Assembly: GCA_032027165.1 (NCBI GenBank)
Contig: JAVSMO010000001.1
Span: forward strand, 736,948-800,947
DNA from: Denitratisoma sp.
Lineage (GTDB): Bacteria > Pseudomonadota > Gammaproteobacteria > Burkholderiales > Rhodocyclaceae
Direction of reading: 5' to 3'
Length of the DNA stretch: 64,000 bases
The position numbers were made by a program, and so were the translations under genes. Below, one piece after another: positions 37,209-46,135 of the stretch (within the stretch, counting starts at the first letter, position 1; every line of letters begins with the position of its first letter). The notes under the pieces are model-generated. The model ran no database searches. It was not told the DNA's origin and saw only the letters and a list, made by a program, of their open reading frames with translations.

Positions 37209-38318
37209 ATGAACGCCCCGCGTCTTCCCCAGCAAGGCATGCTGCGCGCCCTGGACGCCCAGTTCCAGTCGCGCCACATCATCCCCGACGACGCCCAGCA
37301 GGCCGCCGCCGAGCGCCTGCAGCGCCTCTACGACGAACTCGTCGCCTTCAAGCACAAGCGCCGCACCAAACTGCGCAAACTCGTCATCAACCCGCCGATT
37401 CCGCGCGGCGTGTACCTCTGGGGCGGCGTCGGGCGCGGCAAGAGCCTGCTGATGGACTGCTTCTTCGACACCGTGCCCTACCAGCGCAAGCGGCGCGTGC
37501 ACTTCCACGCCTTCATGCGCGAGGTGCACGAGCGCCTGCGCGCGCTGAAGAACGAGGCGGACCCGCTGCTCAAGGTCGCCGAGCGCATTGCCCGCGAGAC
37601 GCGGCTGATGTGCTTCGACGAGTTCCACGTCTCCGACATCGCCGACGCCATGATCCTCGGCCGCCTGATGGAGGCCCTCTTCGAGCGCGGCGTGGTGTTC
37701 TGCCTGACCTCGAACTACCCGCCCGACGGGCTCTACCCGAACGGCCTGCAGCGGCACAACTTCCTGCCCACCATCCGGCTGCTGAAGGAGCGGCTCGACG
37801 TACTGGAAGTCGACGGCGGCATCGACTACCGCTTGCGCGCGCTGGAAAAAGTCGAGGTCTACCACGTCCCGGCCGACGCCGAAGGGGAAGCGAAGATGGA
37901 GGCCGCCTTCCGCGAGATCTCCGGCGGCGAGGGCCACCAGCGGCCGGTGAACATCCTTGAGCGCGAACTGCCGGTCGAGCGCCGCGCCATCGGCGTCATC
38001 TGGTTCGACTTCGCCACGCTGTGCATGGGGCCGCGCTCGCAGAACGACTACCTCGAGATCGCCCGCCGCTACCACACCGTCTTCCTCTCCGGCGTGCCGC
38101 GCATGACGCGCGAACAGGCCAACGAGGCGCGCCGCTTCACCTGGCTGGTGGACGTCTTCTACGACCATAAGGTCAAGCTCGTCATGACGGCCGAGTGCGA
38201 GGCCGCCGAGCTCTACCGCGAAGGTCCGCAGTCCGGCGAGTTCCACCGCACCGTCAGCCGCCTGATCGAAATGCGCACGCGCGAATACCTCGGCGCGCAG
38301 CACCGGGCGGAACAGTAG
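37209..38318 (+). CDS. zapE: Cell-division ATPase ZapE (AFG1 family)
   Basis: A 369-residue AFG1-like AAA+ protein. Walker A is GGVGRGKS and Walker B is LMCFDEFHVSD. The family associates with the divisome and destabilises FtsZ polymers under stress in E. coli. A longer frame opens at 37167, but the ATG at 37209 is placed for leaderless transcription and gives the family N-terminus. Presence after lpd is a conserved betaproteobacterial order. Confidence 0.93.
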   Translation: MNAPRLPQQGMLRALDAQFQSRHIIPDDAQQAAAERLQRLYDELVAFKHKRRTKLRKLVINPPIPRGVYLWGGVGRGKSLLMDCFFDTVPYQRKRRVHFHAFMREVHERLRALKNEADPLLKVAERIARETRLMCFDEFHVSDIADAMILGRLMEALFERGVVFCLTSNYPPDGLYPNGLQRHNFLPTIRLLKERLDVLEVDGGIDYRLRALEKVEVYHVPADAEGEAKMEAAFREISGGEGHQRPVNILERELPVERRAIGVIWFDFATLCMGPRSQNDYLEIARRYHTVFLSGVPRMTREQANEARRFTWLVDVFYDHKVKLVMTAECEAAELYREGPQSGEFHRTVSRLIEMRTREYLGAQHRAEQ

Positions 38319-38337
38319 GCTCCCCGCGCCTGCCGCG

Positions 38338-38362
38338 GCGCCGTGTCACGCAGACTGACTTT
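38338..38362 (+). repeat. Bipartite interspersed repeat, copy 6
   Basis: GCGCCGT (38338-38344), spacer GTCACGCA and GACTGACTTT (38353-38362), in the intergenic region just after zapE. Both arms are exact. Confidence 0.78.
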
Positions 38363-38444
38363 CCCGGCGGGGCGGCCCGTTCATCATTGCGTCATCTTGC
38401 CGGCCTAGGCTGTGCGCTCGAATGCAGACTAGACGAGGCGGACG

Positions 38445-38819
38445 ATGACGACGATGCTTGCCGAGCGGCCCGCCAAGGCCGCCGCGAAATCCCTGATACA
38501 CGACCGGCTGGAGCGGTTCTCCCGGCTGTTCGACGCGCATCCCGACGCGGTGGTTGTCCGCCGCGAGGCGCTGGGCGGAAATGTTCTGTGCGCGCTGGAG
38601 TTCTGCGAGCAGCGCGACTATCGGCCGCTCGCCTTCTGGCGTGACGACATGGCCGTGGAAGTCGCGATGACGCCTGCCCAGTACGACGAATATCTTTCCG
38701 CGATGGCCGAACTGGCCTCGAAACGCGGCGACTGGGAGTATCTGCAGACGATCTACTGGAAGGACATGGAGCGGCCGGAGGGCTGGTGCTGGATGCACGT
38801 CCCGGCGTATTCCGCCTAG
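38445..38819 (+). CDS. Conserved-looking protein of unknown function
   Basis: A 124-residue, soluble, Trp- and Glu-rich protein starting MTTMLAERPAKAAAKSL, with GAGGCGG upstream of the ATG. No signal peptide or transmembrane segment is seen. The end (YLQTIYWKDMERPEGWCWMHVPAYSA) is distinctive, but I do not recognise the family. It converges on ppk1, 13 bases away. Confidence 0.6.
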   Translation: MTTMLAERPAKAAAKSLIHDRLERFSRLFDAHPDAVVVRREALGGNVLCALEFCEQRDYRPLAFWRDDMAVEVAMTPAQYDEYLSAMAELASKRGDWEYLQTIYWKDMERPEGWCWMHVPAYSA

Positions 38820-38832
38820 TTGTTCCGGCGCA

Positions 38833-40947
38833 TCAGTCCTTGACCGGCGCGGCCGGCAGTTCCGCCAGCAGCGACTCCTGGGCGGAAAAGCGTTTCTTGC
38901 GCGACTTGCGGCGGCGGTACGCGCCCGCACCGTCCATCTCCCAGGCCTGGCTGTTGTCGGCCAGGTAGGGCATCAGGCCTTCCTTGAGGATGCGGCGCTT
39001 GAGCTTGGGCTCCAGCACCGGGAAGCACAGCTCGATGCGGCGGAAGAAGTTGCGTTCCATCCAGTCGGCGCTGGAGAGGTACATCTTCTGCTCGCCGCCG
39101 GCGTAGAAGTAGAACACCCGCGTGTGCTCGAGGAAGCGGCCGATGACGGAACGCACGCTGATGTTGTCCGACAGCCCTTCGACGCCCGGCCGCAGGGCGC
39201 AGGCGCCGCGGACAATGAGGTCGATCGTGACGCCGGCCTGCGAGGCGTCGTAGAGCGCCTCGATGATCTCCGGTTCGAGCAGCGCGTTCATCTTGGCGAT
39301 GATGCGCACGCGCTTGCCGGTGCGGGCGTTGGCGGCTTCATTGCGGATGGCGGCCAGCATGGCCTCGTGCAGGGTGAACGGCGCCAGCAGCAGGTGGTTG
39401 AGCTTGCTCGCCTTGCCGAGGCCGGTGAGCTGCTTGAAGACCTCGTTCACGTCGGCGCACAGCGCCTCGTTGCAGCTGAGCAGGCCGAAGTCGGTGTACA
39501 GCCGGGCGGTGCGCGGGTGGTAGTTGCCGGTGCCGAGGTGCACGTAGCGGCGCAGGGCGCTGCCGCCTTTGCCAAACTCGTCCCCGTCCTCGCGCCGCAC
39601 CACCATCAGCATCTTGGCGTGGGTCTTGTAGCCGAACACGCCATAGACCACGTGCGCGCCGACCTCCTCAAGGCGCGAGGCCCAGTTGATGTTGGCCTCC
39701 TCGTCGAAGCGCGCCATCAGCTCGACCACCACCGTGACCTCCTTGCCCTGGCGCGCGGCGCGCATCAGCAGCTCCATGAGGATGGAGTCGGTGCCGGTGC
39801 GATACACGGTCATCTTGATGGCGACCACCGCGGTGTCGTCCACCGCCTGCTCGAGGAACTCGACCACCGGACTGAAGGACTGGAAGGGGTGGTGCAGCAG
39901 CACGTCCTGCTTGCGGATGCTGGCAAAGACGTCGTAGTTCTTGGCCAGCACCTTGGGCAGGCCGGGCTGGAAGGGCGGGTATTTCAGGTCGGGGCGGTCG
40001 ACCAGGTCGGGCACCGTCATCAGGCGCACCAGGTTCACGATGCCCGGCACGCGGTAGAGGTCGTCGTAGCCCAGCGCGAACTGCTGCAACAGGAAGTCGG
40101 TCATCACCTCCGAACAGCTGTCGGCGACCTCCAGGCGCACGGCGTCGCCGAAGTGGCGCTGCGGCAGCTCGCCCTGCAGGGCGAGGCGAAGGTTCTTGAT
40201 CTCCTCCTCGTCCACCCACAGGTCGCTGTTGCGCGTGACGCGGAACTGGTAGCAGCCGAGCACGTTCATGCCGGAGAACAGTTCGCCGACGTTGGCGTGC
40301 AGCACCGAGGAGAGGAAGACGAAGCTGCAGGGCGCGCCGGCGACCGCCTCCGGCAGCCGGATCACGCGCGGCAGCACGCGCGGCGCCTGCACGATGGCCG
40401 CGCCGGAGCTGCGGCCGAAGGCATCCTTGCCCGCCAGCTCGATGGCGAAGTTCAGGCTCTTGTTCAGCACGCGCGGGAAGGGGTGGGCCGGGTCGAGGCC
40501 GATCGGCGTCAGCACCGGCATCACTTCGCGGAAGAAGTAGTCGCGGATCCACGCCGTCTGCGCCTCGTTCCAGGTGGTGCGCTTGAGGAAGCGGATGCCC
40601 TGCTTGTCCAGCGCCGGCAGCATGGCGTCGTTGAGCAGGGCGTACTGCTCCTCGACGAGGTCGTGGGCCTGGGCGGCGACGAGGCGGAAGGCCTCGTGCG
40701 GGGTGAGGCCGTCGGGGCCGGGGGCGACGGCGCCGAGCTTGATCTGTTCCTTCAGGCCGGCGACGCGGATCTCGAAGAACTCGTCGAGGTTGCTCGAGAC
40801 GATGCACAGGAAGCGCAGGCGCTCGAGCAGAGGCACGCCGGCATCGGCCGCCTGGCCGAGGACGCGGCGGTTGAAGGCGAGCAGGGAGAGTTCCCGGTTG
40901 AGGAAATGCTCGGCGGGGAAGCGCTTGGCGCTTGATGCCTTGTTCAT
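38833..40947 (-). CDS. ppk1: Polyphosphate kinase 1
   Basis: A PPK1 of 704 residues from the ATG at 40947; an in-frame ATG at 40983 would give 716. The shorter form begins MNKASSAKRFPAEHFLNRELSLLAFN, the family N-terminus, and leaves room for a promoter. The autophosphorylated His is in YKTHAKMLMV. A second active-site His is in the VHLGTGNYHPRTARLYTDF segment. It reversibly builds polyphosphate from ATP. It is divergent from ppx across a Pho box. Confidence 0.96.
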   Translation of the reverse strand: MNKASSAKRFPAEHFLNRELSLLAFNRRVLGQAADAGVPLLERLRFLCIVSSNLDEFFEIRVAGLKEQIKLGAVAPGPDGLTPHEAFRLVAAQAHDLVEEQYALLNDAMLPALDKQGIRFLKRTTWNEAQTAWIRDYFFREVMPVLTPIGLDPAHPFPRVLNKSLNFAIELAGKDAFGRSSGAAIVQAPRVLPRVIRLPEAVAGAPCSFVFLSSVLHANVGELFSGMNVLGCYQFRVTRNSDLWVDEEEIKNLRLALQGELPQRHFGDAVRLEVADSCSEVMTDFLLQQFALGYDDLYRVPGIVNLVRLMTVPDLVDRPDLKYPPFQPGLPKVLAKNYDVFASIRKQDVLLHHPFQSFSPVVEFLEQAVDDTAVVAIKMTVYRTGTDSILMELLMRAARQGKEVTVVVELMARFDEEANINWASRLEEVGAHVVYGVFGYKTHAKMLMVVRREDGDEFGKGGSALRRYVHLGTGNYHPRTARLYTDFGLLSCNEALCADVNEVFKQLTGLGKASKLNHLLLAPFTLHEAMLAAIRNEAANARTGKRVRIIAKMNALLEPEIIEALYDASQAGVTIDLIVRGACALRPGVEGLSDNISVRSVIGRFLEHTRVFYFYAGGEQKMYLSSADWMERNFFRRIELCFPVLEPKLKRRILKEGLMPYLADNSQAWEMDGAGAYRRRKSRKKRFSAQESLLAELPAAPVKD

Positions 40948-40993
40948 TATTTCCATTGAATCAGGAATTTCTAATATGTTCAAGCCGCAGGAT

Positions 40994-41022
40994 ATGACGG
41001 GGATGTGACGGCCTTGTGACAG
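40994..41022 (-). promoter_or_regulatory. Triple Pho box (PhoB site) between ppk1 and ppx
   Basis: Reading on the minus strand toward ppk1, three 7-base half-sites repeat every 11 bases: CTGTCAC (41022-41016), CCGTCAC (41011-41005) and CCGTCAT (41000-40994). The 7+4 spacing is that of the PhoB-binding Pho box (consensus CTGTCAT repeats). A TATTAG -10-like box follows at 40976-40971. Phosphate-starvation control of ppk1, and perhaps of ppx, is inferred. Confidence 0.65.
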
Positions 41023-41033
41023 GGGGCAGGGGG

Positions 41034-41039
41034 TAAAAT
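41034..41039 (+). promoter_or_regulatory. -10 box of ppx (leaderless type)
   Basis: TAAAAT ends 6 bases before the ppx ATG at 41046. It lies 11 bases beyond the outer edge of the Pho box. No Shine-Dalgarno is present. Confidence 0.4.
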
Positions 41040-41045
41040 CCGGCG

Positions 41046-42560
41046 ATGGGATACGAACTCGTCGCCGCCGTCGATCTGGGCTCCAACAGCTTCCGTCTGC
41101 AGGTGGGCCGCGTGGTGGACGACCAGATCTACCCGCTCGACTCGCTCAAGGAACCGGTGCGACTGGCGGCCGGCCTGACCGCGCAAAAGATCCTCGACGG
41201 CCCCTCTCAGCTGCGCGCCATCGAGGCACTGCGCCGCTTCGGCGAGCGCCTGCGCGGTTTCGATGCCGGCGCCGTGCGGGCGGTGGCGACCAACGCCCTG
41301 CGCGTGGCGAAGAACGCCCCGCAGTTCCTCGCCCAGGCCGAGGCGGCGCTCGGTTTCCCCATCGAGATCATCGCCGGTCGCGAGGAGGCGCGCCTGATCT
41401 ACCTCGGTGTCGCCCATTCCCTGCCCAACCCGCGCACCCAGCAGCTGGTGGTCGATATCGGCGGCGGCTCGACGGAGTTCATCATCGGCCGCAACATCGA
41501 GCCGATCGAGCTGGAATCGCTCTACATGGGCTGCGTCGGCTTCAGCCTGCAGTATTTCCCGCGCGGCCGCATCGAGAAGTCCGGCATGAAGGCGGCGGAG
41601 CTGGCGGCGCGCAAGGAGCTGCAGGCCATCGTGCGCCAGTACAAGAAGACCGGCTGGGAGGAGGCGGTCGGCTCCAGCGGCACCGCCAAGGCGCTCGCCG
41701 ACATCCTCGAGATGAACGGCTTATCCCAGGCGGGGGAAGCCGGCATCACGCGCGACGGGCTGGAGCGCCTGCGCGCCCACCTGCTGCATGCCGGCGATCT
41801 GGGGAAACTGACTTTGCAGGGCCTGCGGCCGGACCGCATCCCGGTGCTGCCGGGCGGGCTGGCCATCATGCTGGCGGTGTTCAAGGAATTCGGTCTTGAG
41901 CGCATGACCTTCTCCGAAGGGGCGTTGCGCCTCGGCGTGCTCTACGACCTGCTTGGCCGCTACCACCATCAGGACCTGCGCAATGCCACGGTGCAGCAGT
42001 TCATGCGCCGCTACCAGGTCGACGCCAGCCAGGCGGCACGGGTGGCGGCAACGGCACGCGGCTTCCTGCTGCAGATGCTGCCGGAGGCGGCGGCCGAGGA
42101 GCAGCCCGATGTGCAGGTGCTCGACTGGGCGGCCCTGATGCACGAAATCGGCATTTCGGTGGCGCATTCGAGCTACCACAAGCACAGCGCCTACATCCTC
42201 GCCAATGCCGACATGCCGGGCTTCTCGAAAATGGACCAGGCGCGCCTGTCGCGCATCGTGCTGGCCCACCGCGGCAAGCTGGAGCGGGTGCAGGAGATCA
42301 TGCCGGACAGTGCCGACTGGCTGCTGATCTTCAGCCTGCGCCTGGCCGTGCTGCTGCACCGTTCGCGCGACGATGCGCCGCTGCCGGCCATCGGCGTGAA
42401 GCGCAACGAGCGGGGCTTCGGCGTCGGCGTCGATCCGCACTGGCTGGCCGCCTCGCCGCTGTCCGCGGCGGCGCTGGAGGAGGAGGGCCGGCAGTGGGCC
42501 GGCCTCGGCATGGAACTCAGGATCAAGGCCGGGCGCGGCAAATCCCAAGCTGCGGCATAA
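41046..42560 (+). CDS. ppx: Exopolyphosphatase
   Basis: A 504-residue Ppx/GppA-family phosphatase. The N-terminal actin-like phosphate loop is AAVDLGSNSFRLQVGRV. The second nucleotide-fold motif is VVDIGGGSTEFIIG. The C-terminal half (about 320-500) is the HD-like domain. It removes terminal phosphate from polyphosphate, or acts on (p)ppGpp as GppA does; pairing with ppk1 favours polyphosphate. A degenerate copy of the bipartite repeat lies in the gene (41791-41815). Confidence 0.95.
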   Translation: MGYELVAAVDLGSNSFRLQVGRVVDDQIYPLDSLKEPVRLAAGLTAQKILDGPSQLRAIEALRRFGERLRGFDAGAVRAVATNALRVAKNAPQFLAQAEAALGFPIEIIAGREEARLIYLGVAHSLPNPRTQQLVVDIGGGSTEFIIGRNIEPIELESLYMGCVGFSLQYFPRGRIEKSGMKAAELAARKELQAIVRQYKKTGWEEAVGSSGTAKALADILEMNGLSQAGEAGITRDGLERLRAHLLHAGDLGKLTLQGLRPDRIPVLPGGLAIMLAVFKEFGLERMTFSEGALRLGVLYDLLGRYHHQDLRNATVQQFMRRYQVDASQAARVAATARGFLLQMLPEAAAEEQPDVQVLDWAALMHEIGISVAHSSYHKHSAYILANADMPGFSKMDQARLSRIVLAHRGKLERVQEIMPDSADWLLIFSLRLAVLLHRSRDDAPLPAIGVKRNERGFGVGVDPHWLAASPLSAAALEEEGRQWAGLGMELRIKAGRGKSQAAA

Positions 42561-42617
42561 TGCCGCGTCATGCCGCCAAAAGGCGGACGGGCTCGAACCA
42601 ACAACAAGGGGGACAGG

Positions 42618-43742
42618 GTGAGCGGGACAAGCATCGCGCTCGAGACGGATGCCGAAGGCCGGCGCTGCTTGCGCCTGGCGGGCGAATGGCGCCTGATGGC
42701 GCTGGCGCCGCGCTATGCCGCCCTGGCCGCGGAGCTGGCTGAGCGGGCGGCGGACCGCAGCCTCGTCTGGGACATCCGCGACATCAGCTCGCTGGATTCC
42801 GTCGGCGCCATGATGCTCTGGCGCGCCTGGGGACACCGCTTTCCGGACAACCTGGCCACGCGCGACGACCTGGAGCCGGTCTTCGCGCGCCTCTACGCTT
42901 CAAGCAAGCTGAAGGAAACCGGGCCGGAGCCGGAGCTGCCCTGGGAGTGGGTCGTCGCCGTCGGCAGCCTCAGCCTGCGCCTGTGGCGGCACATCGCCGA
43001 TTTCACCGGCCTGATCGGCCAGCTCATCCTCGACATCGGCAACGTCGCGCGCGCCCCGCGCGAGGGTCCCTGGCGCGAGACCTCGGCCAACCTGTACAAG
43101 AGCGGCGTGCGCGCCATGCCGGTCACGGCGCTGGTCGGCTTCCTCATCGGCATCGTGCTGTCCTACCTGTCGGCGCTGCAGTTGAAGAACTTTGGCGCCG
43201 ACATCTTCATCGTGAACATCCTCGGCATGGGCATCATCCGGGAACTCGGGCCGGTGCTGGTGGCGGTGCTGGTGGCGGGACGCTCCGGCTCGGCCATGAC
43301 GGCGCAGCTCGGCGTAATGCGCGTCACCGAGGAGATCGACGCGCTGGCGACGATGGGCGTCTCGCGCAGCCTGCGACTGGTCTTCCCGAAGGTCGCCGCG
43401 CTGGCGCTGGCGATGCCGCTGCTGGTGCTGTGGACCAGCGCCATCGCCCTCATGGGCGGCATGGTCTCGGCCCAGTTCCAGCTCGACATCTCCTACGGCT
43501 TCTTCATCGAGACCCTGCCCAAGGTGGTGCCGGTGGCCAACCTGTACATTGCGCTGGCCAAGGGCGTGACCTTCGGCATCTTCGTTGCGCTGGTGGCCTG
43601 CCATTTCGGACTTCGCGTGCGGCCGAACACGGAAAGCCTGTCGTCGAACACCACCGCTTCCGTGGTGAGCTCGATCACCGTCGTGATCCTGGTCGACGCC
43701 GTTTTTGCCATCGCCACGCGCAGCATCGGCATGCCGACATGA
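42618..43742 (+). CDS. mlaE: STAS-MlaE fusion, phospholipid ABC transporter permease
   Basis: A 374-residue protein from the GTG at 42618 (AAGGGGGA just upstream). An ATG at 42570, 8 bases after CATAAT, is an alternative leaderless start. The N-terminal part (about 1-100) is a STAS-like domain (RSLVWDIRDISSLDSVGAMMLWRAW). The rest is the MlaE/YrbE permease with 5-6 helices and the core LVGFLIGIVLSYLSALQLKNFGADIFIVNILGMGIIRELGPVLVAVLVAGRSGSAM. In E. coli the STAS protein MlaB is a separate subunit; here it is fused. It works with MlaF and MlaD in lipid transport between the membranes. Confidence 0.92.
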   Translation: MSGTSIALETDAEGRRCLRLAGEWRLMALAPRYAALAAELAERAADRSLVWDIRDISSLDSVGAMMLWRAWGHRFPDNLATRDDLEPVFARLYASSKLKETGPEPELPWEWVVAVGSLSLRLWRHIADFTGLIGQLILDIGNVARAPREGPWRETSANLYKSGVRAMPVTALVGFLIGIVLSYLSALQLKNFGADIFIVNILGMGIIRELGPVLVAVLVAGRSGSAMTAQLGVMRVTEEIDALATMGVSRSLRLVFPKVAALALAMPLLVLWTSAIALMGGMVSAQFQLDISYGFFIETLPKVVPVANLYIALAKGVTFGIFVALVACHFGLRVRPNTESLSSNTTASVVSSITVVILVDAVFAIATRSIGMPT

Positions 43743-44557
43743 CAGCCTACCCCCCATCCCCCGCCCCGAGGGCGGGGACGACTCCGGTGATCGAAGTCGA
43801 GCACCTGTCCACCCGCTTCGGCGAGCACTGGGTGCACCGCGACCTCAACCTCGTCATCGAGAAGGGCGAGGTGATGGCGCTGGTGGGCGGCTCGGGTAGC
43901 GGCAAGACCACGCTGCTGCGGCAGATGATCGGCCTGCTGCATCCGACCCAGGGGCAGATCCGCCTCTTCGGGGAGCCGCTGTTCACCGGCGATGCGGTGC
44001 AGGAGCGCAATCTGCGCCGCCGCTTCGGCATGCTGTTCCAGTATGGCGCGCTGTATTCCGCCTTTACGGTCTTCCAGAACATCGCCTTCCCGCTGCGCGA
44101 GCTGGGGGTCGTCGACGAGGCGCTGATCCACGACCTGGTGATGCTCAAGCTCTCGATGGTCGAGCTGCTGCCGCGCCATGCCTGGCTGATGCCCTCCGAG
44201 CTTTCCGGCGGCATGATCAAGCGCGTTGCCCTGGCGCGCGCCCTTTCCCTGGAGCCGGAGCTGCTGCTGCTCGACGAGCCGACCGCCGGCCTCGACCCCG
44301 ACCGCAGCGAATCCTTTGTGCGCCTGATCAACAGCCTGCACCGGCAACTGGGACTGACGGTGGTGCTGGTGACGCACGATCTCGACACCCTGGCCGGCAT
44401 GGCCACCCGCGTTGCGGTGTTGGCCGAACAGCGTATACTCGCGCTGGGCACGATCGACGAGATCACGAAGGTCGATCACCCCTTCATAAGAAATTTCTTC
44501 TGCTGCGACCGGGCTCAGCGGGCGTTGCAGAGCCGCATCTCCGAGGAACTCGCATAA
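43739..44557 (+). CDS. mlaF: Phospholipid ABC transporter ATPase
   Basis: A 272-residue ABC ATPase overlapping the mlaE stop (ATGA). Walker A is GGSGSGKTTLL, the ABC signature is ELSGGMIKRVALARAL, and Walker B is LLLLDEPTAGLDPD, followed by the switch His in THDLDT. It powers the Mla complex at the inner membrane. Confidence 0.95.
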   Translation: MTAYPPSPAPRAGTTPVIEVEHLSTRFGEHWVHRDLNLVIEKGEVMALVGGSGSGKTTLLRQMIGLLHPTQGQIRLFGEPLFTGDAVQERNLRRRFGMLFQYGALYSAFTVFQNIAFPLRELGVVDEALIHDLVMLKLSMVELLPRHAWLMPSELSGGMIKRVALARALSLEPELLLLDEPTAGLDPDRSESFVRLINSLHRQLGLTVVLVTHDLDTLAGMATRVAVLAEQRILALGTIDEITKVDHPFIRNFFCCDRAQRALQSRISEELA

Positions 44558-44558
44558 A

Positions 44559-45476
44559 ATGGAAAGCCGGGCTCACGCGCTTGCCGCCGGAATCTTCACA
44601 CTGGTGCTCGGTCTGGCCTGCGCCTTCGCCGTCTTCTGGCTGTCGGGCCAGCGGGAGGCCACCAGCGAATACATTCTGGTGACGAAGGGCAGCGTCAGCG
44701 GCCTCAACACCCAGGCCCAGGTGCGCTTTCGCGGCATCCGCGCCGGCAAGGTGCAGGATATCGAGCTCGATCCGAAGGATCCGCGCAACATCCTCATCAC
44801 CATCAGCGTCAACGCCGACCTGCCGGTGACCAAGGGCACGACGGCGCGCCTCAACTACCAGGGCGTCACCGGCCTCGCCTCCGTCCTCCTCGAGGACAAG
44901 GGAGAGAACCCCGAGCCGCTGACCGGCACCGACGACGAGCTGCCGCGCATCGCCCTGCAGCCGAACTTCATGGACAGCCTGGGCGAGAACGCTTCCGCCC
45001 TGATGGTGCAGATGCGACAGGTGGCCGACCGCACCAACGCCCTGCTGTCCGAGCAGAACGTCAAGCGCATCAGCCAGACGCTGGCCAACGTCGAGACCGC
45101 CTCGGCGGGGCTCTCCGGCAGCATGAAGGACCTGCCGCAGGTGATGGCCTCGCTCAAACAGGCGCTCAACGAGGAGAACATGAAGAAGCTGAGCATGACG
45201 CTCGCCAACCTGGAGAAGGTCAGCGGCGATGCGGCGCCGCTCGTTGCCAGCATGCAGAGCGTGTCGAAGAAGCTCGATGTCCTGCTGGGCGAGTCGGGCG
45301 GCGAGATCTCGCAGACCACGCTGCCGCGCCTGAACGTCCTCCTGCAGGAGCTGTCGGTCAGCTCCCGCCAGATGTCGCGCCTGCTCGATCAGATCGAGGA
45401 ATCCCCCAACATGCTGATATTCGGCCGTGAGGCGCGCCGCCCCGGGCCCGGCGAAGCGGGCTTTGCCGTGCAATGA
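44559..45476 (+). CDS. mlaD: MCE-family lipid-binding protein (MlaD)
   Basis: A 305-residue protein with one N-terminal transmembrane anchor (AAGIFTLVLGLACAFAVFWL), one MCE domain (about 38-115, starting YILVTKGSVSGLNTQAQVRFRGIRAGKV) and a long helical tail (about 150-290). MCE rings form the periplasmic tunnel for lipids. The tail is longer than in E. coli MlaD (183 residues). Confidence 0.93.
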   Translation: MESRAHALAAGIFTLVLGLACAFAVFWLSGQREATSEYILVTKGSVSGLNTQAQVRFRGIRAGKVQDIELDPKDPRNILITISVNADLPVTKGTTARLNYQGVTGLASVLLEDKGENPEPLTGTDDELPRIALQPNFMDSLGENASALMVQMRQVADRTNALLSEQNVKRISQTLANVETASAGLSGSMKDLPQVMASLKQALNEENMKKLSMTLANLEKVSGDAAPLVASMQSVSKKLDVLLGESGGEISQTTLPRLNVLLQELSVSSRQMSRLLDQIEESPNMLIFGREARRPGPGEAGFAVQ

Positions 45477-46093
45477 GGACACACATGCGAAAAATGCTCC
45501 TGCTGCTTTCCGTCGCGCTGCTGGCCGGCTGCGGCGGCGGTGCCAAGTCCGTATCGAATGTCGCCAGCTACGACCTGGGCGCGGTGCAGCCGGCGCCGAA
45601 CAACCGCATCGTCGCCAGCCTGCGCAGCATCGACGTCTTCGCCGTGTCCTGGCTGGATTCCTCGGCCATGCAGTACCGCCTCCTTTATGCGGCCAACCAG
45701 CGGCGGCAGAGCTATGCCGAGAGCCGCTGGGTGGCGCCGCCGGCGGAACTGGTCGGCCATGCCCTGCGCAAGCGCATGCTTTCCGGCGCGGCGAGCGGCG
45801 CCTGCCGCCTGCGCGTGGACCTCGACGAGTTCGCCCAGGTCTTCGATTCGGCCAAGGCCAGCCGCGCCGTGCTTGAAGTGCGGGTGCAGCTGGTTGCGCC
45901 CACCGGCGGCGAAATCCTGGCGCGGCGCAGCTTCAGCCTGTCGCATCCGGCCGCCAGCGCCGATGCGGGCGGTGGGGCGGCGGCGCTGTCCGGAGCCGTC
46001 GAGACGTTGTCCGCCGAACTGCACGACTGGCTCGGCGGGCTTGACCGGTCGGCGGGCTCGGGATTGAATATCGCCCAGCGCTGCCGCAGCTAG
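45473..46093 (+). CDS. PqiC-like auxiliary lipoprotein of the MCE system
   Basis: A 206-residue lipoprotein overlapping the mlaD stop. The signal sequence MRKMLLLLSVALLAGCGGG has its lipobox at LLAGC. The remainder fits the ABC-type transport auxiliary lipoprotein (PqiC/YmbA-like) family: a VFAVSWLDSSAMQYRLLYA segment, then WVAPPAELVGHALRKRM. It probably links the MCE complex to the outer membrane. It replaces the mlaC-mlaB genes of the E. coli operon order. Confidence 0.85.
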   Translation: MRTHMRKMLLLLSVALLAGCGGGAKSVSNVASYDLGAVQPAPNNRIVASLRSIDVFAVSWLDSSAMQYRLLYAANQRRQSYAESRWVAPPAELVGHALRKRMLSGAASGACRLRVDLDEFAQVFDSAKASRAVLEVRVQLVAPTGGEILARRSFSLSHPAASADAGGGAAALSGAVETLSAELHDWLGGLDRSAGSGLNIAQRCRS

Positions 46094-46135
46094 ATCGCCC
46101 TGGGGGGCCGGCAGCCCGACAGACGGAAAGAAATC

